DNA from: Paenibacillus sp. H1-7
Lineage (GTDB): Bacteria > Bacillota > Bacilli > Paenibacillales > NBRC-103111
Length of the DNA: 64,000 bases
Assembly (NCBI RefSeq): GCF_022354825.1
Contig: NZ_CP031168.1
Span: 4,899,501-4,963,500 of the forward strand
Direction of reading: 5' to 3'
Below the pieces are notes generated by a model, which did no database searches, was not told where the DNA came from, and saw only the letters and a program-made list of their open reading frames with translations. A program made the position numbers and the translations under genes. Of the stretch, positions 8,271 through 16,836 are shown one piece after another. Each line of letters opens with the position of its first letter. The stretch's first letter is position 1.

Positions 8271-9911
8271 TTATTTCTTCATCTTGTCATAGGCTTGTTG
8301 ATAAATTTGTAAGAACCGTTCGACGTTCAAGTTTTTGAAGCCAGCCAAGTATGCCTCCCAGCTGCTGTCGATATCCTTCGCTCCCGTAATGAATTGCAGC
8401 ATGTTTTCTTCTACATACTTTTTAATATTCGTCTTCATCAGCGATGCTTCCGTATTGGCCGCCTCGTCTAAATAAATGATCTTCGGTAACACTTCCTTCG
8501 GCTGACTGCCATCGTAAAGCTTTGTCGCCTCGTGCAGCCTTCTTTCATAGCCGGCCGCATCCTTAATGTCCATAGGAGCCGCCCAGGAAGAACGGTAATC
8601 CTTGGTCTTCAAGAACGAGCCGATCTCGCCCCATTTATTGTTGAGCGGCTTCTCTCCTTTCGGACGCTGTACAGGTACATACTTCGCCGGTTGCCCGTCC
8701 AAACCCTTGTCATTAGCGCTAGCTACATCCCAGTTAACACCTTTTTCTCCCATCGTGGCGAGCGTCGTGCCTTCCTCGGAAGCCAAGTAATCGGCAAGCT
8801 TAATAAGTGCAGCTTGCTTTTCTTTACTGGCCTTATTCGTAATCACAAACGTAAATCCATCAATGAACGGTGTTGTCGTTGCAAACTTTACACCTTGGGG
8901 GCCGGTCAATGGAGGAACCGGATCATAATTTTGCTGCTGCGGATTGCCGGCAATGTCAATGAAGATGGCCGGATGCATTCCGGCTCCCGCTCCGAGCAGC
9001 GTCATATCGGTACGATTGCCAAGCTGCTTGAAGGCGTCCGCATTTTGCGTGAACGCTCCTGGGTCGATCAGTCCCTCCTTATAGAGCGAGGCCATATACT
9101 TCAGACCTTCCTTCCACTGGGGCTGCATCGCTGCGACGTTTAACTTCCCATTCTGCACATCCAAATAGGTGGAATCATCGTTATAGACAAAGGCATTCAT
9201 CAAAAAGGCGGTAACATGCGTGCCGTACGTTTCATTGGCGCCGCTTAGCGGTATCTCGTCTTGCTTACCGTTGCCGTTAGGATCTTGCGTTTTGAACGCC
9301 TGCAGAACCTTTTTGAACTCATCCGTAGTTTTCGGCATCGCAAGCCCCAGCTTCTGCAGCCATCCCGTATTGATCCACATTTTTGACGGAAAGGAACAAT
9401 GATAGCACTCATTTACCGGAGGTAGGCCGTAGATATTGCCGTCCGGTGCGGTTACGGCTGATTTCAGGTAGGGAATTGCCTCCATATTTTTCTTTAGCAC
9501 CGGCGCATGCTCGTCGATTAGTTTATTCAGCGGGACAAGCACACCTTGTTGACCAAACTTCATGAGCTCAGAAGGTGAGAACGAATCAACCCAGCTTTGG
9601 CTCATAAAAGCATCCGGATAATCGCCGCTCGAGATGGCCAGCTTGCGCTTTTCCTTGGCGGCGTCATAAGGCGTGACAGTCCATTGGATTTTCATATTTA
9701 GCTTCTCTTCCACAAGCTTTGTAAATGTATTGGTCATGTAGTCGGTATTGGGGTCCTGAGGAGCGAAGATGGTGACCGTGACCGGCCCGCCAGAAGCCGT
9801 CCCATTGTTAGCGTCCGGTGAAGCGGAATTCTGCTGGGAATCGGAGCAAGCGCTAACGACTATTGAAGAAGCTAGGCATACAGACAGACCGGCGTACAGT
9901 TTTTTATTCAT
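8271..9911 (-). CDS. Carbohydrate ABC transporter solute-binding lipoprotein (LipO-like)
   Basis: The 546-residue protein starts with a lipoprotein signal peptide: basic MNKK, a hydrophobic core, and the lipobox VVSAC giving a lipidated Cys near residue 22, followed by a Ser/Asn/Gly-rich linker. The mature part resembles the large family 1 extracellular solute-binding proteins of Paenibacillus (VTIFAPQDPNTDYMTN; SSGDYPDAFM; DPNGNGKQDEIPLSG; IDGFTFVITNKASKEKQAALIKLADYL). It sits outside the membrane and delivers an oligosaccharide to the two permeases encoded just upstream. AAAGGGAGG precedes the ATG. No ATPase gene is in this locus, as is usual where a shared MsmX/UgpC-type ATPase serves several importers. 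Confidence 0.9.
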   Translation of the reverse strand: MNKKLYAGLSVCLASSIVVSACSDSQQNSASPDANNGTASGGPVTVTIFAPQDPNTDYMTNTFTKLVEEKLNMKIQWTVTPYDAAKEKRKLAISSGDYPDAFMSQSWVDSFSPSELMKFGQQGVLVPLNKLIDEHAPVLKKNMEAIPYLKSAVTAPDGNIYGLPPVNECYHCSFPSKMWINTGWLQKLGLAMPKTTDEFKKVLQAFKTQDPNGNGKQDEIPLSGANETYGTHVTAFLMNAFVYNDDSTYLDVQNGKLNVAAMQPQWKEGLKYMASLYKEGLIDPGAFTQNADAFKQLGNRTDMTLLGAGAGMHPAIFIDIAGNPQQQNYDPVPPLTGPQGVKFATTTPFIDGFTFVITNKASKEKQAALIKLADYLASEEGTTLATMGEKGVNWDVASANDKGLDGQPAKYVPVQRPKGEKPLNNKWGEIGSFLKTKDYRSSWAAPMDIKDAAGYERRLHEATKLYDGSQPKEVLPKIIYLDEAANTEASLMKTNIKKYVEENMLQFITGAKDIDSSWEAYLAGFKNLNVERFLQIYQQAYDKMKK

Positions 9912-10024
9912 TGTTCGTTAACCTCCCTTTACTTTCAATGAATTGTTATCTCATGAACAGTCTATCTACTCATAGATTACCATTGAATGGCCATCACCTC
10001 CTTATTAAAATTTGATTTCAGCGT

Positions 10025-10939
10025 TCAGCCTTTGATCGAGCCGATCATCATGCCCTTGACAAAATGCTTTTGCACAAACGGGTAAATGATCAGCACCGGC
10101 AAGCTGGCAACTACAATCAAGGAATATTTCATCAGATCCTTCATTCCTTGACGGGCGAGCATCTCCTGCAGGTTGGAATTGTTGCCGGTCTCCGTGTTGA
10201 GTATCAATATATTTCGCAGCACCAATTGAAGCGGAAAAAGCGATTGAGACTTCAAATAAATCAGTGCATCGAAGTAGGCGTTCCATTGTCCGACAGCGTA
10301 CATGAGTACCATGACCGCAATAATCGGCTTGGACAAGGGCAAGACGATCTTGATCAAGAAGCCCATGTCACTGCAGCCGTCCAGCTCCGCCGCCTCGGCT
10401 AGCTCATCGGGAATGGTCGTTTGGAAGAAGGTTCTCGCAATAATAATTTGCCACACCGCCAAGGCCTGCGGGAGCAGAAGCGCCCATCGGGTATCTACCA
10501 TATTCAGTGATTTGACCACCAAATACAGTGGGATCAGCCCCCCGGAAAACAGCATCGTAAAGGCAATAAGAATCATCAGCACGTTGCGTCCGTAAAAGGT
10601 TTTTCTGGATAAAGGATAAGCAATCATGACAGTTAGTACGACGCTGATTACGGTTCCGAGCACCGTATATACGATGGAGTTCCAATACCCCCACCAAATT
10701 TGGTTATTGTCGAAGACCGCTTTGTAGCCAAGCAGAGTCGGATTGACTGGCCAAATCCACACCTTGCCGGAAGTCACATCCATCGGGTTACTAAACGAAG
10801 CGCTTACAATATGCAGAAGCGGAACCAGAATCGTCAGAAGCACGATGATTAAAAATAAATAGATGCCGATGAGAAATATCTTGTCCCCGAACGAATCCCT
10901 AATGAAGCCGGTTGTTTTTCTTCTTATGATGCGATCCAA
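10025..10939 (-). CDS. Carbohydrate ABC transporter permease (YtcP-like)
   Basis: This 304-residue inner-membrane protein starts at TTG after GAGAGGAGGGAG. Six hydrophobic segments are visible, starting with IFLIGIYLFLIIVLLTILVPLL. The cytoplasmic EAA loop reads ELAEAAELDGCSDMGFLIKI, the ATPase-docking site of MalG-type permeases, and the C-terminus YPFVQKHFVKGMMIGSIKG is typical of the YtcP group. It pairs with the upstream permease (15 bp gap) and the downstream binding protein to import a carbohydrate, probably a fucosylated oligosaccharide given the GH95 enzyme. Confidence 0.92.
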   Translation of the reverse strand: MDRIIRRKTTGFIRDSFGDKIFLIGIYLFLIIVLLTILVPLLHIVSASFSNPMDVTSGKVWIWPVNPTLLGYKAVFDNNQIWWGYWNSIVYTVLGTVISVVLTVMIAYPLSRKTFYGRNVLMILIAFTMLFSGGLIPLYLVVKSLNMVDTRWALLLPQALAVWQIIIARTFFQTTIPDELAEAAELDGCSDMGFLIKIVLPLSKPIIAVMVLMYAVGQWNAYFDALIYLKSQSLFPLQLVLRNILILNTETGNNSNLQEMLARQGMKDLMKYSLIVVASLPVLIIYPFVQKHFVKGMMIGSIKG

Positions 10940-10954
10940 TGTTCTCCCTCCTCT

Positions 10955-11917
10955 CTACCACAAGCTGTTGCTTGAGATGCGTTTGGCTATGAAGTTGACA
11001 ATCAAGAGCAGAATCAAATTGACGAACGAATTGAACAATCCTACCGCCGCACCAAAGCTGAAGTTAGAGTCGAGCAGCCCCATTTTATACACATAGGTGG
11101 AGATAACCTCGGAAGCATTGGCGTTGAGCGGATTTTGCAGCAGGTAAATTTTCTCGAAGCCGATCTGCATGATGTTGCCCACATTTAATATCAGTAAAAT
11201 TGTTGCGGTTGGCAGAATACCGGGTAGATCAACGTTCAGCATTTTCTGGAATCGCGAGGCACCGTCCACCTTAGCCGCCTCATACAAATGGGGATCGATA
11301 CCCGAAAGCGCCGCTAAGTAAATGACTGCTCCGTAACCAACGTTTTGCCATAAATCAGACCACACATAGATGGATTTAAAATAGGCGGGGTCTCCCAAAA
11401 AATTGGGCATCTCCATCCCTAGCGCCTGCATAACCGATTTCAAAATACCCGTTGTCGGCGAAAGCGCGATCATAATAATGGAAACCATAATAACAGTGGA
11501 AATGAAGTACGGCGCATACGAAACCAGCTGAACCGTACGCTTGAATATGCCATTACGAATCTCGTTAAGCGCCAGCGCCAGAATGATGGGACCGGGGAAC
11601 CCGACGAGCAGATGGTACAGGCTAATTCCGAGCGTGTTTTTGAGCAGGATGCCAAAGTACGGATTGTGGAAAAACAAGTCGAAATATTTGAAGCCCGCCC
11701 ACGAGCTTCCCCACATCCCCTTATTGACGTTGTAATCCTTAAAGGCCATTACCACCCCCAGCATAGGGATGTACTTAAAGATGAGCAAATTGGCTAGAGG
11801 CAGCAGGATCAGCAAATAAAATTGCCAATGCCTTTTGATTTTCTGCCATGCCGTTTTTTCTCTACGGACATGTGTACGGGCTGCCGAGGCATCCTTTGAT
11901 ACAGGAAGCGCATTCAT
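10955..11917 (-). CDS. Carbohydrate ABC transporter permease (LplB-like)
   Basis: First gene of the transport operon. The start ATG at 11917 has AAAAAGGTGGGAG in front; the frame is open further upstream but that part holds the promoter repeats. The roughly 320-residue protein has six membrane segments (HWQFYLLILLPLANLLIFKYIPMLGVV is split by a charged pair) and the EAA loop EAAKVDGASRFQKMLNVDLPGI. Its phrase FKDYNVNKGMWGSSWAGFKYF is typical of LplB-type MalF-like permeases in Paenibacillus. It forms the heterodimeric channel with the YtcP-like protein. Expression is likely activated by the AraC-type membrane regulator encoded next to it. Confidence 0.92.
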   Translation of the reverse strand: MNALPVSKDASAARTHVRREKTAWQKIKRHWQFYLLILLPLANLLIFKYIPMLGVVMAFKDYNVNKGMWGSSWAGFKYFDLFFHNPYFGILLKNTLGISLYHLLVGFPGPIILALALNEIRNGIFKRTVQLVSYAPYFISTVIMVSIIMIALSPTTGILKSVMQALGMEMPNFLGDPAYFKSIYVWSDLWQNVGYGAVIYLAALSGIDPHLYEAAKVDGASRFQKMLNVDLPGILPTATILLILNVGNIMQIGFEKIYLLQNPLNANASEVISTYVYKMGLLDSNFSFGAAVGLFNSFVNLILLLIVNFIAKRISSNSLW

Positions 11918-12001
11918 TTTTCTCCCACCTTTTTGGATTGATGTGCTAAGGTGATCGTAGTGTATCCGGTCTCGTCCGGCTAGAAGCACTTCTTCCGGGG
12001 G

Positions 12002-12053
12002 GTACACTTGAGTTACAACGTCCAGGGTACACTTGCTCCGGACCGTACACTTG
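12002..12053 (-). promoter_or_regulatory. Three exact CAAGTGTAC repeats upstream of the transporter operon
   Basis: On the minus strand the 9-mer CAAGTGTAC occurs three times in the same orientation, at 12045-12053, 12027-12035 and 12002-12010 (centre spacings 18 and 25 bp), 85-136 bp upstream of the LplB-like start codon. AraC-type activators bind direct repeats, so these are probably the binding sites of the adjacent regulator. Confidence 0.6.
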
Positions 12054-12108
12054 CCGCTACACAATACAAAATAGCTTGTAATCAAGCGGTTTCATTGTAA
12101 TAAAAAAA

Positions 12109-12157
12109 GAAGATCACGACCCATCTTGCCTTTCAGGCAAAGTGGGCTGCGATCTTC
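12109..12157 (-). terminator. Terminator of the AraC-type regulator gene
   Basis: GAAGATC...GATCTTC with an inner CCCA...TGGG and a GCCTTTCAGGC tip forms a long stem. On the minus strand it is followed by TTTTTTTATT, so it ends transcription of the regulator gene just upstream. Confidence 0.85.
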
Positions 12158-12184
12158 ATATCGTTTCTATCTTGATGAGGTTTG

Positions 12185-14434
12185 TTAACTCTCCTCGACA
12201 ACCAGGCTTCGGAACACACTGGGCGAAGCGCCCGTTACTCGCTTGAAGACGCGGCGGAAGGCATGCGCACTGTTGTAGCCGACACGCTCGGCGATTTCCT
12301 CAATCGTATACTCGCCTGCCGACAGAAGCTCCGTTGCACGCTGCATGCGCAGCTTCTCCAGATAAACGGAGAAGTTCTCTCCCGTATGTTGTTTAAATAC
12401 CTGTGACACGTATTTCTCGGGAAGCTGCACTTGGTCGGCTGCAAGCGTAAGACTGAGCTGCGAAGATGCATAGTTCGCTTGCAGGTAAGCAACCAGACTC
12501 TCCGTTATCGCCTGGTCCTTGTGCTGACCGGTAGGAGCTGTACTTTCGCACAAAGCCTGGAACACATTCTCAACGATGGAGCGTACAAGAGATGGAGCTT
12601 CCTTCGCGCTGATTTGATTCACCAGATCCTGCAGTCGCTGCATATTATCGCCACCACGCAGCTGCGAAACCAGCTTATGCGCAGTACCCTTCAGCTCAAA
12701 GATCAGCTGCTTGAACATCTCCCCCGTGACCTGCCGTGCCACCAGATTCTCCTCGAAAATCCGCTCCAGAATCGTCCCCACCTCAGGCCAGTCCCCATGC
12801 TTCACGGAACTGATCAGCCGCATTTCCAGATCGATCGGATAATACAATATCCCCATTTCGGTCGGCAGCTGATCATACCATATGATGTTAAACAGCGAGT
12901 AAGGAGCGTGCTCCATCGCTTGTTTAGCCTCGTAATAGGAGCGGTACAAGTCTGTCAGGGTATGGAAAACGCCTCCGATGGATATGGACACCTGTATCCC
13001 ATATTGCCCTGACAAAATATCTGCCAGCTGCTGCAAATTCTCATTCCACTGTTGTACTGCTTCTCGCTCCAACGGCGGCGGGCACGTCCATATAAAAGAA
13101 AGCTGATCCAGCTGATCATCCCCAACGATCATCGACTGTGCAAAAAGCTCCTTCAGCAGCTTATGAACAATGAGGCGGGAGACATTTAATTGATCAATGG
13201 ATTCGTGCTGTTCCATTTGCTTCATGCCGTACAGCTGAAGAATCCCGACATAGCCGCTGTGACCTTGGAAGCGGATATCTAATTGCTCATTCGCATACTC
13301 CTTCTCCCTATCGGTAAGTCGGCCCGATAGCAGGCGGCCTATGTAAGCTTCTCGCAAGACCGGAGCCTGCTTCGACATATCCTCCTCCAGCGTCCGATAA
13401 TTACGAATGAGCTGCGTTACATTTCCCTGAAGAAAATCAAAGCCGTCCTTCCCTTTATAGCTCCCGTCACCAATGGACTCCTTCAACAACGAGGCAAGCT
13501 CATTCAGCGGCGCACTGTTGCGGTAAGCAAAGATCAGAGCGATGGCCAACCCTACTACAGTCGTAATCAGCAGCAGGTACAGTGTTACATCACGGATATA
13601 GAGCGCCTTGCTGAGCACCTTGTCTTTGGATAGACCGGCGATATAAGTCCAGCCGTTATAATCCGAGTTCGTTTGTATAACTATAGTGCTTCCGTCCGGC
13701 TTAGTTCCAGCTTCACGCCAGTCACCGTCGGGAAGGTCGCCGTATGAAGCAATGAGCTGCCCTCGTCCGTCAGCGAGCCCAATCCAGCCTCCGTATTCCA
13801 GCGTGCTGCGGCTCAGCAGCTTTTGCACCTCACGCTCATCGATCAATACCACCAGCGTTGCGATCTCATGGCCCAAGGTGACGGAGTTCATGTACGTAAT
13901 CACATTCAGCTCTTGAACCTTGTTGACAAATCGCTTGGACGGAAGTATCTCATCCTGATGCATCGTATGTAATACGGATTGCTTCCACTGCTCGACATCC
14001 ATATCGGCGTAGTGGTATAAGCCGTAAAAATCCTCTATGCGAACATACGATCCCTGAGGGGTCAATATGGCATCATTCGTTTTAGTATAAAGATAAAAGC
14101 CCAATATCATCTCATTGGAGAAATGGTAGGGCGTCAGGCTCTTCCATGCCTTAAAGGCGTTATATACTCCGGCTGCCTGCCCGCCGTTAACGTACGTATT
14201 CAGGTCATCGTTAGTGGAGATTTCCTTGGATAAATTTTGAATCCCTTTCAAAAGGTTATCAACAAAATCCTTGCTCTGATTCAGCATCATCAGGCTTGTT
14301 TTTCTAGAGCTGTCCGTAATCGCCTGATCTGCAACACGATAGCTGATCATTCCGCTTAGGAGAAAAATAACAAGAAAGAGCAGGTAGGAGATCAGAAACT
14401 TTTTGAAAATATTCAATCGGAACTTCTCCTTCAT
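12185..14434 (-). CDS. Membrane-bound AraC-family regulator with extracellular sensor domain
   Basis: The 749-residue protein has a first membrane segment at about 12-33 (FLISYLLFLVIFLLSGMISY), an extracellular region of about 250 residues of the Cache type, a second membrane segment at about 283-303 (TLYLLLITTVVGLAIALIF), a cytoplasmic linker of about 330 residues, and a C-terminal AraC double helix-turn-helix. The second motif is IEEIAERVGYNSAHAFRRVF followed by GASPSVFR. This one-component architecture is common beside Paenibacillus sugar transporters and senses the sugar or its binding protein outside the cell. It lies just upstream of the transporter genes, and the three CAAGTGTAC repeats are candidate targets. 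A cre site precedes its own gene. Confidence 0.92.
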   Translation of the reverse strand: MKEKFRLNIFKKFLISYLLFLVIFLLSGMISYRVADQAITDSSRKTSLMMLNQSKDFVDNLLKGIQNLSKEISTNDDLNTYVNGGQAAGVYNAFKAWKSLTPYHFSNEMILGFYLYTKTNDAILTPQGSYVRIEDFYGLYHYADMDVEQWKQSVLHTMHQDEILPSKRFVNKVQELNVITYMNSVTLGHEIATLVVLIDEREVQKLLSRSTLEYGGWIGLADGRGQLIASYGDLPDGDWREAGTKPDGSTIVIQTNSDYNGWTYIAGLSKDKVLSKALYIRDVTLYLLLITTVVGLAIALIFAYRNSAPLNELASLLKESIGDGSYKGKDGFDFLQGNVTQLIRNYRTLEEDMSKQAPVLREAYIGRLLSGRLTDREKEYANEQLDIRFQGHSGYVGILQLYGMKQMEQHESIDQLNVSRLIVHKLLKELFAQSMIVGDDQLDQLSFIWTCPPPLEREAVQQWNENLQQLADILSGQYGIQVSISIGGVFHTLTDLYRSYYEAKQAMEHAPYSLFNIIWYDQLPTEMGILYYPIDLEMRLISSVKHGDWPEVGTILERIFEENLVARQVTGEMFKQLIFELKGTAHKLVSQLRGGDNMQRLQDLVNQISAKEAPSLVRSIVENVFQALCESTAPTGQHKDQAITESLVAYLQANYASSQLSLTLAADQVQLPEKYVSQVFKQHTGENFSVYLEKLRMQRATELLSAGEYTIEEIAERVGYNSAHAFRRVFKRVTGASPSVFRSLVVEES

Positions 14435-14458
14435 GAACCTCTCCCCTTCACCAGCACA

Positions 14459-14474
14459 ATGTTAGCGCTATCAA
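14459..14474. promoter_or_regulatory. Candidate CcpA cre site before the AraC-type regulator
   Basis: ATGTTAGCGCTATCAA matches the cre consensus WTGNAARCGNWWWCAW at 15 of 16 positions and lies 25-40 bp before the regulator start codon. It would place the sugar locus under carbon catabolite repression through its activator. Confidence 0.55.
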
Positions 14475-14611
14475 AATACTAACATGGCCATTCTATCGGG
14501 TCAACCGCCATCATAGGCCCTTAAGCGGCATGATGGAACCTTATCAAAGTAAATCCCACTCAGCTATACGGTTGAACCGAACCATTGAATTTAACTTAAC
14601 CGATTAATAGC

Positions 14612-14646
14612 AAAAAGGGACCGCCCGTTTTAGTTACAGGCAGTCC
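14612..14646 (-). terminator. Terminator of the secreted-protein gene
   Basis: On the minus strand GGACTGCCTG pairs with CGGGCGGTCC (two G-T pairs) and is followed by CTTTTTG, ten bases past the stop of the small secreted protein gene. Confidence 0.8.
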
Positions 14647-14654
14647 TCCGCTCC

Positions 14655-15038
14655 TTACAATGAATCGTAGGTTGTATCGTTCCAAGAGAAGTAATCTCCA
14701 TACGCCCAATGGTAAGCCTTCGAAGTATAAGACTTCGAGCTGTCGACAGGAATATCTCCAGTTCCTACAATAGCCGTACCGCTGTTATAATAATCGTAGC
14801 TGCTCCATATGTTGACACCGTTCTCATAGATGGTCATTTCCACACCTACCTCGGTCAAACTGCACCACTCGCTTCCGCAACCGTTAAAAGCGGTATACGC
14901 CCGGGCATCAATATAATTATTTTCGCTGCTGATATAAGATGAGTAGTCCATGATTGGACTTGCGGCTAGTGCGCTGCCAGCCGTTACAGTGAAAGCGAGG
15001 GTGAGAACGGCTAACATGGTTTTAACCTTGATTTTCAT
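14655..15038 (-). CDS. Small secreted protein of unknown function
   Basis: The 127-residue protein has a clear Sec signal peptide: MKIKVK, a hydrophobic core TMLAVLTLAFTVTAGSALA and an ALA/AS cleavage site near residue 26. The mature part is about 100 residues, rich in Tyr, Ser and Asn, with just two Cys in GCGSEWC (a likely disulfide loop). TAGGAGGATTATTCG precedes the ATG and a terminator follows, so it is a well-formed single-gene unit. I do not recognise the family. The pattern of a short aromatic beta-rich secreted protein could fit a small surface protein or bacteriocin-like protein, but nothing proves it. Confidence 0.7.
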   Translation of the reverse strand: MKIKVKTMLAVLTLAFTVTAGSALAASPIMDYSSYISSENNYIDARAYTAFNGCGSEWCSLTEVGVEMTIYENGVNIWSSYDYYNSGTAIVGTGDIPVDSSKSYTSKAYHWAYGDYFSWNDTTYDSL

Positions 15039-15218
15039 CGAATAATCCTCCTATGATTTCATAAATGAAAAAATACTCCATCATTCCGTATTCGTCGATC
15101 TCGATTTTAATAATTGCTCCTCCCCAAAGCCTTAGTTCATAATAATGCGCTTTCAAAACAAAAAAACGCTGTCGTTATAGAAAAGGCATCACCTCCTTTA
15201 TTAGGACGACCGACTTAA

Positions 15219-15428
15219 AAATCTATTGGTAGCGGCAAGGATGAACGGCTGGAAGGCGGGCTTAATTCTGAGGGTAATAATGTTGAGGGTAAGATTAGAG
15301 TACCATGCCCTTTAAGAAATAGTCAATATTTGGATTATTTGAGAGAAATTACTTTTCTTTTTGAGACTGGCCCCTACCATAATAAAAGAACACACGAGGT
15401 TCATAGAAATTTTAAACCTAGTGATAAA
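15219..15428 (+). other. Gap with an unassigned open stretch
   Basis: Between the secreted-protein gene and the B-box gene (15039-15500) one plus-strand frame is open from 15219 to 15593, but it has no good start or ribosome binding site. Its 3' part runs through the terminator and 3' end of the opposite gene. The stretch before the terminator translates to a hydrophilic, non-repetitive sequence (GKIRVPCPLRNSQYLDYLRE) that could be a decayed gene fragment. I see nothing else here. Confidence 0.2.
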
Positions 15429-15432
15429 CAAA

Positions 15433-15461
15433 AACACCATTCCATTGTTGGGAATGGTGTT
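15433..15461 (-). terminator. Terminator after the B-box membrane protein
   Basis: AACACCATTCC and GGAATGGTGTT form a perfect 11-bp stem with a 7-base loop. On the minus strand it is followed by TTTGTTTATC. Confidence 0.8.
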
Positions 15462-15500
15462 AGACTGTATCCCCAGAATACGGGTCTCGCTCTCCTTACC

Positions 15501-16130
15501 TTATTTATATTCAGTACCTTTTCTAATCAGGTAGCTTATCAACAGAATAGGTATGACATTGATACTTATGTACATTTCTGTGTGATTACTTGATACAGCG
15601 AAATTAAATGAATTTAAAAAATGAAAGTTTATGCCAATCGTAACGTTAGGCAAAATTTTAAGGGTAAGCATAAGTGCAAGTCCTGATAAAAATTTGTAGG
15701 TAACTCCTAGGATGGTGAACTGAGGAATTTGTAGTATTTGAATAAATACAGTAACACGCTTACCGTACTTCCTATCTTTCAGAATCAACACCCCAGCAAG
15801 AACTAAGATTACACTTAATATGAAAAAACCACCAAATATTGATACTACGACAAGCCAGTTCTTGTTAGAAATGATTTGAATACCAAAGAATAAACTCATT
15901 AACATACCTAGCAGACCACCAACAATTTGATACCATCCGATCCCCCGTCGTATATTCCGCTTTCTTTGGCTTTCAAATTTACTTGTCTCGAGGTATTTTT
16001 TTGCTATGCTTATGGCGCAAGCATCACAATATTCAGTAAGGTATTCGTCCCGGCAGTGATTACAGTATTGCCCCTGACATCCTGGACATGTAAATTCTAC
16101 TTCCGCTTCTTGATGAACCAAACAATTCAT
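15501..16130 (-). CDS. B-box zinc-finger-like membrane protein
   Basis: The start ATG at 16130 follows AAGGGGGACAACG; a GTG at 16154 is also in frame and overlaps the stop of the tiny ORF upstream. The roughly 209-residue protein begins with a zinc-binding B-box-like module: CLVHQEAEVEFTCPGC, YCNHCRDEYL, YCDAC. Then come four or five hydrophobic segments (IVGGLLGMLMSLFFGIQII; LVVVSIFGGFFILSVILVLAGVLIL; FTILGVTYKFLSGLALMLTL; INVIPILLISYLI). Proteins with this layout are widespread in Bacillales and have no established function. It is probably in one transcript with the two small genes before it. Confidence 0.75.
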   Translation of the reverse strand: MNCLVHQEAEVEFTCPGCQGQYCNHCRDEYLTEYCDACAISIAKKYLETSKFESQRKRNIRRGIGWYQIVGGLLGMLMSLFFGIQIISNKNWLVVVSIFGGFFILSVILVLAGVLILKDRKYGKRVTVFIQILQIPQFTILGVTYKFLSGLALMLTLKILPNVTIGINFHFLNSFNFAVSSNHTEMYISINVIPILLISYLIRKGTEYK

Positions 16131-16150
16131 CGTTGTCCCCCTTGAGATGT

Positions 16151-16243
16151 TCACCCTAAATCGATAGTTATTTGTCGTAAACGCTGAATAAAACGCGTAA
16201 CAGAATTAAAATATTTTTGAGTAATTGTAGTGGTTGGTCGCAT
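16151..16243 (-). CDS. 30-residue ORF coupled to the B-box gene
   Basis: A 30-codon ORF (MRPTTTITQKYFNSV...) has an excellent ribosome binding site, GAGGAGGGTGATAACAA then ATG. Its TGA stop overlaps the in-frame GTG of the following B-box gene, so it could be a translated leader that couples to it. The peptide is basic (seven Lys/Arg) and mostly polar. No family is recognised and it may equally be the stub of a larger lost gene. Confidence 0.4.
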   Translation of the reverse strand: MRPTTTITQKYFNSVTRFIQRLRQITIDLG

Positions 16244-16277
16244 TTGTTATCACCCTCCTCAATAAGAATACTCGTCT

Positions 16278-16640
16278 TCAGATAACACCAACTTGATACT
16301 CATCCTCATAAATAATCGTTCCAGGGTAATTAGAAAAAACGATGTCATACTGGACATGATATTTATCCAATAAATCCATTAGCGGCTGAAGTTCTGTCAC
16401 CATTTCTTCAGACGAACCTACCTTGAACCATGTAATTGCCCTATTTGGATTACCGTCCTGGTAAAACGGAGGTTCAGGTAATTGTTCTTTAAACCACTCA
16501 TTTACAGCCAAAAAATTAGTTGACTCCTCTTCACTTATACGATTATTTCTGAGAAGATGCCAGCATGCTCCAAAAATGCCTACTGGCTTTCCTGTTTTAC
16601 CAGCATAACGAACCTGGATACGTAAATACCGTACGTTCAT
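16278..16640 (-). CDS. Conserved-looking hypothetical protein, 120 residues
   Basis: The ATG at 16640 follows GAAAGGATGATGGTAC. The protein is soluble, with no signal or membrane segment, and begins MNVRYLRIQVRYAGK. It has a mixed alpha/beta pattern (GIFGACWHLLRNNRIS; VNEWFKEQLPEP; AITWFKVG; LMDLLDKYHVQYDIVFSNYPGTIIYEDEYQV). I do not recognise a characterised family. It is the first gene of a probable three-gene transcript with the tiny ORF and the B-box membrane protein. Confidence 0.65.
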   Translation of the reverse strand: MNVRYLRIQVRYAGKTGKPVGIFGACWHLLRNNRISEEESTNFLAVNEWFKEQLPEPPFYQDGNPNRAITWFKVGSSEEMVTELQPLMDLLDKYHVQYDIVFSNYPGTIIYEDEYQVGVI

Positions 16641-16723
16641 GTACCATCATCCTTTCATGAACCTGCTCTTGATCTATATTAGTTCAACATTTTACATAAA
16701 ATCCCTTTAATCCTTATTTACAC

Positions 16724-16763
16724 GAAAAAATGTGGCCGCCGATCCATACCGGCAGCCACATCT
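16724..16763 (-). terminator. Terminator of the rph gene
   Basis: On the minus strand ATGTGGCTGCCG...CGGCGGCCACAT (one G-T pair) is followed by TTTTTTCG, about 75 bp past the rph stop codon. Confidence 0.85.
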
Positions 16764-16836
16764 TAGTATACGTTATCGATTAAAAGTTACTAATCACATC
16801 CGCAATACAAAGGTCATTGATTGACGTTTTTCTCCA

